Below, in pieces: positions 25,456-33,214 of a DNA stretch of 51,684 nt (its first letter is position 1; every line of letters begins with the position of its first letter). Position numbers and translations under genes: made by a program. The DNA comes from Acinetobacter sp. HR7 (lineage in GTDB: Bacteria > Pseudomonadota > Gammaproteobacteria > Pseudomonadales > Moraxellaceae): positions 1-51,684 of the forward strand of contig NZ_JPQO01000145.1 in assembly GCF_000773685.1 (NCBI RefSeq). The letters run 5' to 3'. Below the pieces are notes generated by a model. The model worked only from the letters and a program-made list of their open reading frames with translations. It had not been told where the DNA came from and ran no database searches.

Positions 25456-26547
25456 TTATTTTGGTAATGCGCCTTCTACACCTTTCACGTAGTAGTTCAT
25501 TTTTCCTAAGGTTGCATCATCCAGTGTTTTGCCTTTAGCCACTAACAGTGAGCCATCCTGTTTGTAAATTGGTCCGCTAAATGGATGAAGGGTGCCTTTT
25601 AGAAGCGCGTCACGTGCAGCCAAGGCTTTTTTCTTCTCATCCGCAGTGACCATTGGACCAAAGTTTTCGATATCCACTGCTTTTTGTTTTACGCCATACC
25701 ATAAAGCACTTGGTTTCCAGGTTTTATTGCTGACTTGCGTCATCACTGGGGTATAGATTTTTTCCCAGTGTAATACTGAAGCTGCCAGATGTGCTTTAGG
25801 ACCAAACTTGCTCATGTCTGAGTCCCAACCAAAGGCATAGACCCCTTTCTGTTCAGCAGCTTGTACTACAGCTGGAGAGTCAGTGTTTTGCATCAGCACA
25901 TCTGCACCTTGTGCAATTAAAGCTAAAGCTGCATCACGTTCTTTGCCTGGGTTAAACCAAGAATTCACCCAGATCACTTTGGTTTTTACTTTTGGATTCA
26001 CGCTTTGTGCACCCAAGGTATAGGCATTGATGTTACGCACCACTTCTGGAATTGGGAATGACGCTACAACGCCGAGTGTATTGTTTTTGGTTTTCTGGCC
26101 TGCGACTACACCGAGCATATAGGCACCTTCATAGGTACGCACGTCATAGACACCCAGGTTTTTACCCTGCTTATAACCTGTCGCATGCATAAAGACTGTA
26201 TTCGGGAACTGCTTGGAGACTTTTTCCATCGCATTCATATAGCCAAACGATGTCGCAAAAACCACTTTATTGCCCTGCTGTGCCAGGTTACGGATCACAC
26301 GTTCTGCATCGGCAGTTTCAGGCACATTCTCGATATAGGAAGTTTTATATTTGCCCGCCAGTGCTTTTTCCGCCTTGATTCGGCCCTGATCATGTGAATA
26401 GGTCCAGCCATGGTCGCTGGTCGGCCCGATATAAACAAATGCGGCTTTATCCTGTGCATGTGTCATTGAAGTAGCTATCAGCCCACCCGCAAACAACATC
26501 CCCATGAGTGTTTTGAATCCGGTTTTAAAGATCTTTTTTTCTTTCAT
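25456..26547 (-). CDS. BMP-family (PnrA-like) periplasmic nucleoside-binding protein
   Basis: A 363-residue exported binding protein. The signal peptide has a basic start (MKEKKIFKTGFK), a hydrophobic core and a Sec cleavage site after residue 31 (SMTHA|Q); there is no lipobox. The mature start AAFVYIGPTSDHGWTYSHDQG is the recognisable BMP/PnrA opening, and YAFGWDSDMSKFGP carries the typical purine-site Asp. PnrA-like proteins bind purine nucleosides. It is the first gene of the transport operon, has a GCGGAAGAG ribosome site, and follows a sigma54-type promoter, so uptake is probably turned on by nitrogen limitation. A stem GTGC-ATGT-GCAC lies in its short leader. Confidence 0.9.
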   Translation of the reverse strand: MKEKKIFKTGFKTLMGMLFAGGLIATSMTHAQDKAAFVYIGPTSDHGWTYSHDQGRIKAEKALAGKYKTSYIENVPETADAERVIRNLAQQGNKVVFATSFGYMNAMEKVSKQFPNTVFMHATGYKQGKNLGVYDVRTYEGAYMLGVVAGQKTKNNTLGVVASFPIPEVVRNINAYTLGAQSVNPKVKTKVIWVNSWFNPGKERDAALALIAQGADVLMQNTDSPAVVQAAEQKGVYAFGWDSDMSKFGPKAHLAASVLHWEKIYTPVMTQVSNKTWKPSALWYGVKQKAVDIENFGPMVTADEKKKALAARDALLKGTLHPFSGPIYKQDGSLLVAKGKTLDDATLGKMNYYVKGVEGALPK

Positions 26548-26633
26548 TCTCTTCCGCTCTTGTTGTACGTGTGCACATGCACATTCATTAAAAACTTGGC
26601 TCAGATGAGTTCAGTTGGTTCTATTTATAATTA

Positions 26634-26648
26634 GCAATAACTATTCCA
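26634..26648 (-). promoter_or_regulatory. Sigma54 promoter of the purine/nucleoside uptake operon
   Basis: On the minus strand TGGAATA-GTTA-TTGCT shows GG-N10-GC spacing, a perfect -12 element and a partial -24 element. Transcription would start near 26622, 75 bases before the binding-protein gene. The remaining 26548-26877 gap holds only this promoter, A/T-rich DNA and the terminator of the deaminase gene. Confidence 0.65.
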
Positions 26649-26829
26649 ACTTGTTTAAAAAACCATGGATTTAATTTATTCCTTTTAAATAAAAGCTCAG
26701 ATTTCGTATTTTTAAATTTATAAACAGAGATTGCTTTTTAATATTAAATAAATATGTTTTAAATAAGTGCAATTTTTAATTTTTGGTGCAATTAAATTGG
26801 GCGTTAATATTTAAAATTATTACACTATA

Positions 26830-26862
26830 AAATAAAAAATCCCATTATAAAAATGGGATTTT
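26830..26862 (-). terminator. Intrinsic terminator after the deaminase gene
   Basis: Perfect 10-base arms AAAATCCCAT / ATGGGATTTT with a seven-base loop are followed on the minus strand by TTATTT. It starts 16 bases after the deaminase stop and separates that gene from the transport operon. Confidence 0.82.
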
Positions 26863-26877
26863 AGTTTAGATAAATAT

Positions 26878-27363
26878 TTATCGGTTTTGCCAGAACTGCT
26901 GTTGCAAGCTGACAGTTTCCGCTTCAATCTCAGGCACTGGACCAATCAGATCGATGTCCTTTTGTCCATGACTAAACACATATTCCGAGCTGACACTCAT
27001 GGTCGGGTTTTCCTGATGATTGCCGGTACATTCCAGCAGTCGTTCTTCCGACATGCCATACACCACACGGCCAATATTGGCCCAATAGATGGTTCCAGCA
27101 CACATACAGCAAGGTTCTACAGCGGTATATAGCGTACATTGCCATAAATAATCCGCGGGATAATTGGTCGCAGCAATACGGGCTAAAGTTGATTCGGCAT
27201 GATTGACTGTATCGATATTGCACTGGGTCAACAGTACCGTTTCATGATCTGGCGCGACCAGTACAGCTCCAAAAGGATGATGCCCTAGCTCGGTTGCACG
27301 ACGTCCAACCTCATTGGAGAGTTTCAAAAATTTTAATATCTGTTCCTGATTCGGACGACTCAT
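26878..27363 (-). CDS. Nucleoside deaminase, guanine-deaminase-like (CDA fold)
   Basis: A 161-residue cytoplasmic zinc deaminase with the signature HAE (H55, E57) and PCCMC (C85, C88) of the cytidine/deoxycytidylate deaminase fold. The segment EPCCMCAGTIYWANIGRVVYGMS and the His-rich N-terminus with ATELGHHPFGAVLV are typical of GuaD-type and related purine deaminases, although small cytosine or tRNA adenosine deaminases are related. Its position beside a purine importer and a purine-type amidohydrolase favours guanine deaminase (guanine to xanthine, releasing ammonia). The preceding gap contains a long stem-loop (27405-27451), so coexpression with the upstream Rieske gene may be partial. Confidence 0.8.
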   Translation of the reverse strand: MSRPNQEQILKFLKLSNEVGRRATELGHHPFGAVLVAPDHETVLLTQCNIDTVNHAESTLARIAATNYPADYLWQCTLYTAVEPCCMCAGTIYWANIGRVVYGMSEERLLECTGNHQENPTMSVSSEYVFSHGQKDIDLIGPVPEIEAETVSLQQQFWQNR

Positions 27364-27404
27364 TTAATTATTCCAAAATTTATTTTAAATAAAATCATAT
27401 TGAA

Positions 27405-27451
27405 AATATAAGCTGCACTTAAAATCATATTATTTCAATGCAGCTTATATT
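27405..27451 (-). terminator. 13-bp stem-loop between Rieske oxygenase and deaminase genes
   Basis: Perfect arms AATATAAGCTGCA (27405-27417) and TGCAGCTTATATT (27439-27451) enclose a 21-base loop. On the minus strand it is followed by an A/T-rich stretch including TTTT, so it may be an attenuator or terminator, or an mRNA-stability element. The loop is unusually long for a simple terminator. Confidence 0.5.
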
Positions 27452-27473
27452 AAATAAAAATTAATCTCTTATA

Positions 27474-28529
27474 TTAAACAATATAGCGTTTACTTAATCC
27501 CATTTCGGCTAATATACGGCGATAAGTCGTCGATGAACGGTCGGCTTCAAAGTGCGCTTCCATAGAAATATCCAACGGCAGTTCTTCCGGTTTTTGGCTT
27601 TCCACCATTTCCTGATCTTCAGCAAAGATCTGCGCGTTAAAATCGTAAACTGCCTGTAAATCGCCTGTCGTATCAAAATTACGGGTCAGTGGTACAAACA
27701 GTCGGGTTTTGTTATGTGAGACCGGACAGCAGGCATTCAGGATTTTAAGGATGCCATCATTTGGAAAATGTACAGTTAAAGTCGCTGAAAATGGCGGATA
27801 GACATCAAACACACGTTTCCATAAAAAGCCTTCTGGTGCCAGATGTTGCAAGCCATGCGGGTAGTTGCTGACATTGCTGACGTATTCAGTATGCAGACCA
27901 TACGGCGTACGTTCGGTACTGTATTTCGGCACCACCGGATTATCACGATCGGCAAAGGCATTGTGATGCACAAAGGCAAAATGTGCGACATCGATAAAGC
28001 CTTCTAATTGACGACCGCTGGAACCACCAATATCTACAAACGGCGGCAGGATGGATTGATGATCTGTTGTATCCCAGGTTTCTAGCACTGGGAAATTCGC
28101 TGTGCTTTCATCACGATTAAACAGGCTGGTCCACACCAGACCGTATTTTTCTACCACTGGGAATTTGGTCAGTGAAAAACGGTCAGAAATTTTGGTCAGT
28201 TCAGGTTGTGCCGGAATTTTGACGCACTTCCCGTGCTCATTATATTCGAGGCCATGATATGGACAGACGATACTTTCTCCAGAAACCCATCCCTTACTCA
28301 GTGGCACCCCGCGGTGCGGACAGATATCACGGACCAGATGAATTGTACCGCTTTCAGTTTTATAGATTGCAAGTTTGACATCCAGCAAAGTGACTTGCTG
28401 CGGTTTTTCGGTGACGTCCTGAATACGTGCAACCGGATACCAATGATGCGCCAGAATCTCCCAATCCTGATCGTCAAACTGGCTGTAGCATGGTTTGCTA
28501 AATACATTGATCATTGGAATAGCGTTCAT
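27474..28529 (-). CDS. Rieske non-heme iron oxygenase alpha subunit (purine-hydroxylase candidate)
   Basis: The 351-residue oxygenase has a Rieske [2Fe-2S] site CPH (C70, H72) and CPYH (C89, H92), and a mononuclear iron site in EGFIDVAHFAFVHH (D180, H183, H188). The size and layout are those of vanillate demethylase-like enzymes. In Klebsiella, HpxD of this family oxidises hypoxanthine in purine catabolism next to a LysR regulator, and here a purine importer and two deaminase-type genes are adjacent, so purine hydroxylation or N-demethylation is my best guess. No reductase partner lies in the window. It is divergent from the LysR gene and has a paralogue at 29896. Confidence 0.8.
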   Translation of the reverse strand: MNAIPMINVFSKPCYSQFDDQDWEILAHHWYPVARIQDVTEKPQQVTLLDVKLAIYKTESGTIHLVRDICPHRGVPLSKGWVSGESIVCPYHGLEYNEHGKCVKIPAQPELTKISDRFSLTKFPVVEKYGLVWTSLFNRDESTANFPVLETWDTTDHQSILPPFVDIGGSSGRQLEGFIDVAHFAFVHHNAFADRDNPVVPKYSTERTPYGLHTEYVSNVSNYPHGLQHLAPEGFLWKRVFDVYPPFSATLTVHFPNDGILKILNACCPVSHNKTRLFVPLTRNFDTTGDLQAVYDFNAQIFAEDQEMVESQKPEELPLDISMEAHFEADRSSTTYRRILAEMGLSKRYIV

Positions 28530-28730
28530 ATCAAACCTTTTTTCTGCAAAATTCTGAATCGTTTTAATGTCTTGGAACGTGGCCGAGTTCAGTTAACGTC
28601 CCACTTATTTATGATTGAAATTACTGGTTTTTTTGATATTTCGTCTATTAGAATGTTTCGTATAAATCATTCTAAAAATTAGAACATAAGACTGAAATAC
28701 CTGATTTTATTGGGTTCTAGTTCCCGGCCT

Positions 28731-28745
28731 TGGCATAAAACTCGC
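28731..28745 (+). promoter_or_regulatory. Possible sigma54 promoter of the LysR gene
   Basis: TGGCATA-AAAC-TCGCA shows the GG-N10-GC spacing with a good -24 and imperfect -12 element. It points to the LysR-family gene 42 bases downstream. It is a weaker match than those at nitB and the channel gene and could be chance. Confidence 0.4.
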
Positions 28746-28786
28746 ATAAAGCTGTTTATCGAATTTTAAATACAGGTAGATCTGGC

Positions 28787-29731
28787 TTGAGTAAATTGTT
28801 GAATACTCCTTTCTCACGTTTTTCCGAATACTTTATTGCGGTAGCGAAAAGCGGAAGTTTGCGTAAGGCTGCGGATCAGCTGTTTATCTCGGTATCTGCA
28901 GTACATCGTCAAATTGCCCTTGCTGAAGAAGAACTGGGTATCGATCTGTTTGAGCGCTTACCGAATGGGCTGAAACTGACTTTGGCGGGTGAAATGCTGT
29001 ATGCCGATATTCTGAAATGGCAAAAGGAATTCCAGCAGACCTGTATTCGCTTTGATGAAATTCAGGGGCTAAAACGTGGCAGTATCGAATTCGGGCTGAT
29101 TGCTGCTTTGAGTGAGGGTTTTGTCATGCAGTCGCTGCAGCATATGTATGAACAGTATCCCTGGATCAATTTCAATATTAGAGTGGCTGACAGTGAAGTG
29201 GTTGCCCGCAAAATAATGGATGCTGAACTGGATTTTGGACTCATTATGAATCCCAAAGCCCATCATCAGCTTGAAGTCTTACATTTCCTTGAATTGCCAT
29301 TGGGTTTTGTCATGTCCAAACAACATCCACTGGCAGAGGCTGAAAAGATTTATTTTTCGGATACGTTAAATGACAACCACTTTATTCCCTCAGAACCGCT
29401 AATTGTGCATGACTATGTACAGGCGATTTATAAACACCACAAATTTATACCTGCACGGAAAACGGAATCGAATGATATTCGTTTAATGAACAGTATGATC
29501 AAGGCCAATACCGGGATTGGCATCTTAAGTTATCTGGATGTCTATCCCGAGCTGCAACGTGATGAACTGATTTTTAAACCCATTACCGAAAAAGGTGTAC
29601 GCCCTTTGACTATCGCACTTTGCGTGGCACCGAAACGCCAAATTTCCCGTGCGTCACAACTGATGATTAAACACATTATTGAGCAGATGGAACACCTTAA
29701 AAATCAGCTCTCTCAGGAATTGGAGGGATAA
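28787..29731 (+). CDS. LysR-family transcriptional regulator
   Basis: A 314-residue regulator with an N-terminal winged helix-turn-helix (about 10-70: FSEYFIAVAKSGSLRKAADQLFISVSAVHRQIALAEEELGIDLFERLP is the expected layout) and a C-terminal substrate-binding-like effector domain (about 95-300). It begins with TTG, preceded by AGGT about 11 bases upstream. It lies between two divergently placed Rieske oxygenase genes and probably controls both in response to a pathway intermediate, like HpxR in Klebsiella purine use. The effector is unknown. It is a classic adjacent-gene LysR arrangement. Confidence 0.9.
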   Translation: MSKLLNTPFSRFSEYFIAVAKSGSLRKAADQLFISVSAVHRQIALAEEELGIDLFERLPNGLKLTLAGEMLYADILKWQKEFQQTCIRFDEIQGLKRGSIEFGLIAALSEGFVMQSLQHMYEQYPWINFNIRVADSEVVARKIMDAELDFGLIMNPKAHHQLEVLHFLELPLGFVMSKQHPLAEAEKIYFSDTLNDNHFIPSEPLIVHDYVQAIYKHHKFIPARKTESNDIRLMNSMIKANTGIGILSYLDVYPELQRDELIFKPITEKGVRPLTIALCVAPKRQISRASQLMIKHIIEQMEHLKNQLSQELEG

Positions 29732-29749
29732 ATAATGGCTTAGATCGTC

Positions 29750-29764
29750 TAAACCTCAGGTTTA
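29750..29764. promoter_or_regulatory. Small dyad upstream of the second Rieske gene
   Basis: TAAACC-TCA-GGTTTA forms six-base arms with a three-base centre between the LysR gene and the second oxygenase. It could be a LysR-type operator or a weak hairpin after the LysR gene. The remaining 130 bases before the oxygenase ATG show no clear promoter. Confidence 0.35.
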
Positions 29765-29895
29765 AGCGAAAACACGCTTTTTGTTAGGCATGTCGTTTAG
29801 CTGTTCTAATTTTCTTAATGCGTTGTCCAGATTTCTCTAATTTCAGTGAATGGGTCCTTGTTCTATAGTCATGAAAAGCAGACGAATTTGAGGCC

Positions 29896-30951
29896 ATGAT
29901 GAATAGCAAAACGATCCTCACCCATAATCCAGACTTGCCAGTTCATATGACATTTTCTGAACATGACTGGCACTTGTTGGCAAAATACTGGTATCCAGTC
30001 GCACTGGCACGTGAAGTCACAGAGCAGCCGATGGGCACAATGCTTTTGGATATGCCCTTGGTGATTTATAAAATGGGTGATGAAGTGATTGTTGCCAAAG
30101 ATGCCTGTCCGCATCGTGGGGTAGCGTTAAGTTTAGGCAAAAATGACGGCCAAGGTGTGGTCTGTCCCTATCATGGTTTGCGCTTCGGTGCTGAAGGTAA
30201 ATGCAACCGTATTCCTGCCCATCCCGATCAAAAGATCTCTGATCGATTCCATCTAAAAACCTATGCCTCAGTAGAAAAATATGGCCTGATCTGGTGTTCT
30301 CTACTGGCGGATAAAAATGCGGAACCGAATATTCCGTATATGCCTTATTGGGAAGATCCTGATTATCAGCAACTGGTCTGCCCAATCGTGGACATTAAAT
30401 GCTTTGCGGGACGTCAACTAGAAGGTTTTATTGATGTCGCGCATTTCGCCTGGGTCCATCCAGATACCTTTGGTGATCCCGATAATGCTGAAGTGCCTGA
30501 TTATAAAACCTATGAAACGGATTATGGTTTTGCAGCAGATTATCTAAGTACTGTTGGACGTTACCCGATTGGACTGGATCAACGGGGAGCAGAAAATTTT
30601 AAATGGTTACGACATTTTGAAATAAGTGTACCATTTACGGCAACACTCACCATTCATTTCCCGGAAGATGCCAAACAAGTGATTATGAATGCGGCTTCAC
30701 CGATGACAGCGCGTACCACTCGCCTGTTTGCCCCCATCTGTCGGAACTATGACAAAGATCTGCCAGTTGAAGATGCGTATGACTTTAACCTGAAAATCTT
30801 TGAAGAAGACCGTATGATTGTGGAGAACCAGAAACCAGAATATTTGCCTTTGGACTTGTCTTTGGAAGCCCATTTCCCTGCCGACCGTAGCTCCAGCATG
30901 TACCGGAAATTATTGCGTAAGCATGGTTTTAGTCCATTATTTGCAGCCTGA
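29896..30951 (+). CDS. Rieske non-heme iron oxygenase alpha subunit, paralogue of 27474-28529
   Basis: Also 351 residues, with the same motif positions as the first: CPH (C71, H73), CPYH (C90, H93), EGFIDVAHFAWVH (D180, H183, H188). The two proteins can be aligned over the whole length by eye, including YPVALAREVTEQP against YPVARIQDVTEKP and the C-terminal PLDLSLEAHFPADRSS, so they are duplicates that have diverged. It likely hydroxylates or demethylates a related purine or aromatic substrate. GAGG lies close to the ATG pair at 29896. Again no reductase gene is nearby, so electrons must come from elsewhere on the chromosome. Confidence 0.82.
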   Translation: MMNSKTILTHNPDLPVHMTFSEHDWHLLAKYWYPVALAREVTEQPMGTMLLDMPLVIYKMGDEVIVAKDACPHRGVALSLGKNDGQGVVCPYHGLRFGAEGKCNRIPAHPDQKISDRFHLKTYASVEKYGLIWCSLLADKNAEPNIPYMPYWEDPDYQQLVCPIVDIKCFAGRQLEGFIDVAHFAWVHPDTFGDPDNAEVPDYKTYETDYGFAADYLSTVGRYPIGLDQRGAENFKWLRHFEISVPFTATLTIHFPEDAKQVIMNAASPMTARTTRLFAPICRNYDKDLPVEDAYDFNLKIFEEDRMIVENQKPEYLPLDLSLEAHFPADRSSSMYRKLLRKHGFSPLFAA

Positions 30952-30970
30952 TTTAAGTATTTTCTAAAAG

Positions 30971-31002
30971 AAAGCCCCAGAACTTATGCTGGGGCTTTTT
31001 AT
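30971..31002. terminator. Bidirectional terminator between Rieske and hydrolase genes
   Basis: Perfect arms AAAGCCCCAG (30971-30980) and CTGGGGCTTT (30989-30998), eight-base loop, followed by TT and preceded by A-rich DNA. It should stop both the plus-strand oxygenase gene and the minus-strand CocE-type gene. Confidence 0.9.
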
Positions 31003-31013
31003 CTTTCAAGAAA

Positions 31014-33026
31014 TTAAGGATTCAGATATTGTGTTGACACTTTTGGCAATACCACGCTGGATGGATACTTGGAGTTCGAATAAATCGAAATTGAACCATT
31101 CAAGGTGGATTTCAACGTTGGTAATGGTGCAACGCCTTTCCAGATATCACTTGCTACCACAGAAATCTGTAATTGATGCCCTTTCGGAATCAGTGCTGCC
31201 ACTGGTGCAATTTCAATATTCATCAGCACTGGTTTGTTCTTCTCCAGTGGTTGGACATCCTCTTTCTTGAAGGTATGCCACGGCTGCATCATCACGCCAT
31301 TGATATACCGAGAACGCGTTTCATCCACCTTGCGTAAAGAAGCGGTCAGAATACCGGTACTCAGTGCTTTGGCATTGCCTGTTTTTGGATCCACATCTGC
31401 AATACGAACCACCAGTCCCATATCCGGAGCACTGGAAGAGACCCAAAGATCTGCCTGAATTGGCCCATTCAGATAATAGTCATTCTGCAAGGTATCAGAA
31501 TTAAACACTGCTGCTGGAATGTTCGACATATTGTTATTTTGCAAACATGGGAATGGCAATATTGCAGCAACACCAATGGTCACTGTCTCAACTGTATTCG
31601 AACAAATCCCGAAAGTAGGTGCTTCAAGCAGGAAACTTTCACCAATGCTGGACGTTGACTTGTTCGTCACCAGTTTGCCCAAGCTATTCAGGTATAAACG
31701 GTCTGGCTGAATTCCGATATGTGGCCAGTCGGTTGATGTCACAAATTTTTCATGACCATAGACCCATTGGGTTACGTTGGGTAATTTTTCTGCTTTTGTA
31801 TCTATACCCTTGAGATACTGGTCAAACCATTGTAAGGCAATGTTGTTGACTGCAGGGACATCTCCATTGCCTGAAGTTGAACCCAAAGCAGCCTGTAAAT
31901 GGTTCCATGGACCAATTAGAATTTTGGCTGTGGTCTGGTCTTTTAACGCTTCCAGCCATAAGGGTTCACTACGCTGGAACAGGTCACGCGTACCACCGAC
32001 AACAAAGGTCGGCACCTTGATTTTATGGGCATATTCCAACGGCGAACGTTGACGCCAGAAATCGCTGTCAAAAGCGGTATCGGTACCCTGTAGGGCCTGG
32101 AAGGTTAAGGGAAGCTGGAATTCAAACAGCATGTTCTGGATTTTGTCCAATCCCATGACAATGCCGTTGACCGGATCAACCTGTAGTGCATCGACCGGCA
32201 AAGCACCCAGCAAGCCGACCAGACTCATCCATAACGGAATGAAGTTGGTATTGAGTTGACCGCCATTGAATAGAATGTCACGGTAGCCATCGCCAATCGG
32301 TACCATTGGGAAAGCGGCCTTGACTGCTGGATGTTGCGTAGATGCACCGAGCAGGCTGGTAATACCAAGATAAGACACGCCATAGAGGCCAATCTTGCCA
32401 TTTGACCAGTACTGCTTGCTGGCCCAGTCAATAATTTCCTTGCTGTCTTCCTGTTCTGTTTCATCGAAGGCCTGCCATACTCCTTCCGAAGAACCGGTGC
32501 CACGTACATCAGCAACGACGGTGGCATAACCACGACGAACAAATTCCGGGTTTGGGCCACCCGCCATGTCAGCAATCTGCCCTGCTAGGCCGGTGTTATA
32601 CGCCGTCTGGATCAGAATCACCGGGAATTTGCCATAGATTGGCTGCTTATTTTCATCTGCAGGTAAAGTCACTCGCACTGCGATTCTGGTGCCATCACGC
32701 ATGCTGAGCCACTGCACCGGCAGCGTCACCATATTCGGATATTGATAGTCCCGTGTGTAATTACTCCATCTTGCATTTGCATTATCAGATACAGGTGTTT
32801 GAGCCTGGCTCTGAAACTGGCGGGTACCAAGTTTGGTATTTTTTAAAGTTGTGGTATATGAAGAGCTTGAGCCTGTAGAAACAGGTAAAACCTGAGGTTG
32901 CAGGTAGTTTAAATCTGCATCTACCTGCTGGGTGGGTGATGTGACCTTGTTGACCACACCCACGGTTACGGCAACTACGGTTACCGTGGCTGCGATTGCA
33001 GCATAAAGTTTATTAAGAAGCGTCAT
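31014..33026 (-). CDS. CocE/NonD-family serine hydrolase with N-terminal membrane anchor
   Basis: About 670 residues when started at the ATG at 33026, which has AGGA eight bases upstream; a longer open frame to 33146 lacks such a site. The N-terminus MTLLNKLYAAIAATVTVVAVTVGVV is a signal peptide or anchor, so the enzyme acts outside the inner membrane. The alpha/beta-hydrolase core shows the nucleophile motif GLYGVSYLG, Asp in VVGGTRDLFQRSEP, and His in LIGPWNHLQAAL. The C-terminal part (from about 440) is the jelly-roll domain of X-Pro dipeptidyl-peptidase/CocE proteins. It cleaves esters or amides; the natural substrate is unknown. The gene stands alone. Confidence 0.85.
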   Translation of the reverse strand: MTLLNKLYAAIAATVTVVAVTVGVVNKVTSPTQQVDADLNYLQPQVLPVSTGSSSSYTTTLKNTKLGTRQFQSQAQTPVSDNANARWSNYTRDYQYPNMVTLPVQWLSMRDGTRIAVRVTLPADENKQPIYGKFPVILIQTAYNTGLAGQIADMAGGPNPEFVRRGYATVVADVRGTGSSEGVWQAFDETEQEDSKEIIDWASKQYWSNGKIGLYGVSYLGITSLLGASTQHPAVKAAFPMVPIGDGYRDILFNGGQLNTNFIPLWMSLVGLLGALPVDALQVDPVNGIVMGLDKIQNMLFEFQLPLTFQALQGTDTAFDSDFWRQRSPLEYAHKIKVPTFVVGGTRDLFQRSEPLWLEALKDQTTAKILIGPWNHLQAALGSTSGNGDVPAVNNIALQWFDQYLKGIDTKAEKLPNVTQWVYGHEKFVTSTDWPHIGIQPDRLYLNSLGKLVTNKSTSSIGESFLLEAPTFGICSNTVETVTIGVAAILPFPCLQNNNMSNIPAAVFNSDTLQNDYYLNGPIQADLWVSSSAPDMGLVVRIADVDPKTGNAKALSTGILTASLRKVDETRSRYINGVMMQPWHTFKKEDVQPLEKNKPVLMNIEIAPVAALIPKGHQLQISVVASDIWKGVAPLPTLKSTLNGSISIYSNSKYPSSVVLPKVSTQYLNP

Positions 33027-33154
33027 GGCTGTTGTCCTGAGCTTTATTGTGTTTTTATTTTTTTGGACTTTTTGTTTATCCATTTGTTTATTTTTGATTT
33101 TCTTTAAAATAAGAGAGTAGATTACTATCATTAAAAATATAGACAAAAGACACC

Positions 33155-33183
33155 AAACATATACAATATGTATATGTTTTTTA
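33155..33183 (+). terminator. Hairpin between CocE-type gene and tnpB
   Basis: Arms AAACATATAC (33155-33164) and GTATATGTTT (33170-33179), five-base loop, then TTTATT. It looks like a plus-strand terminator with no plus-strand gene before it. It could instead be the subterminal palindrome at the left end of the adjacent IS200/IS605-type element. Confidence 0.5.
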
Positions 33184-33214
33184 TTAAATATTCTAACACA
33201 AGGTTTTACTTCTT

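Noticed and set aside
29781..29797. A sigma54 promoter (GGCATGTCGTTTAGC) before the second Rieske gene
   Set aside because: The spacing between GG and GC is 11, not 10, and the -12 element is poor.
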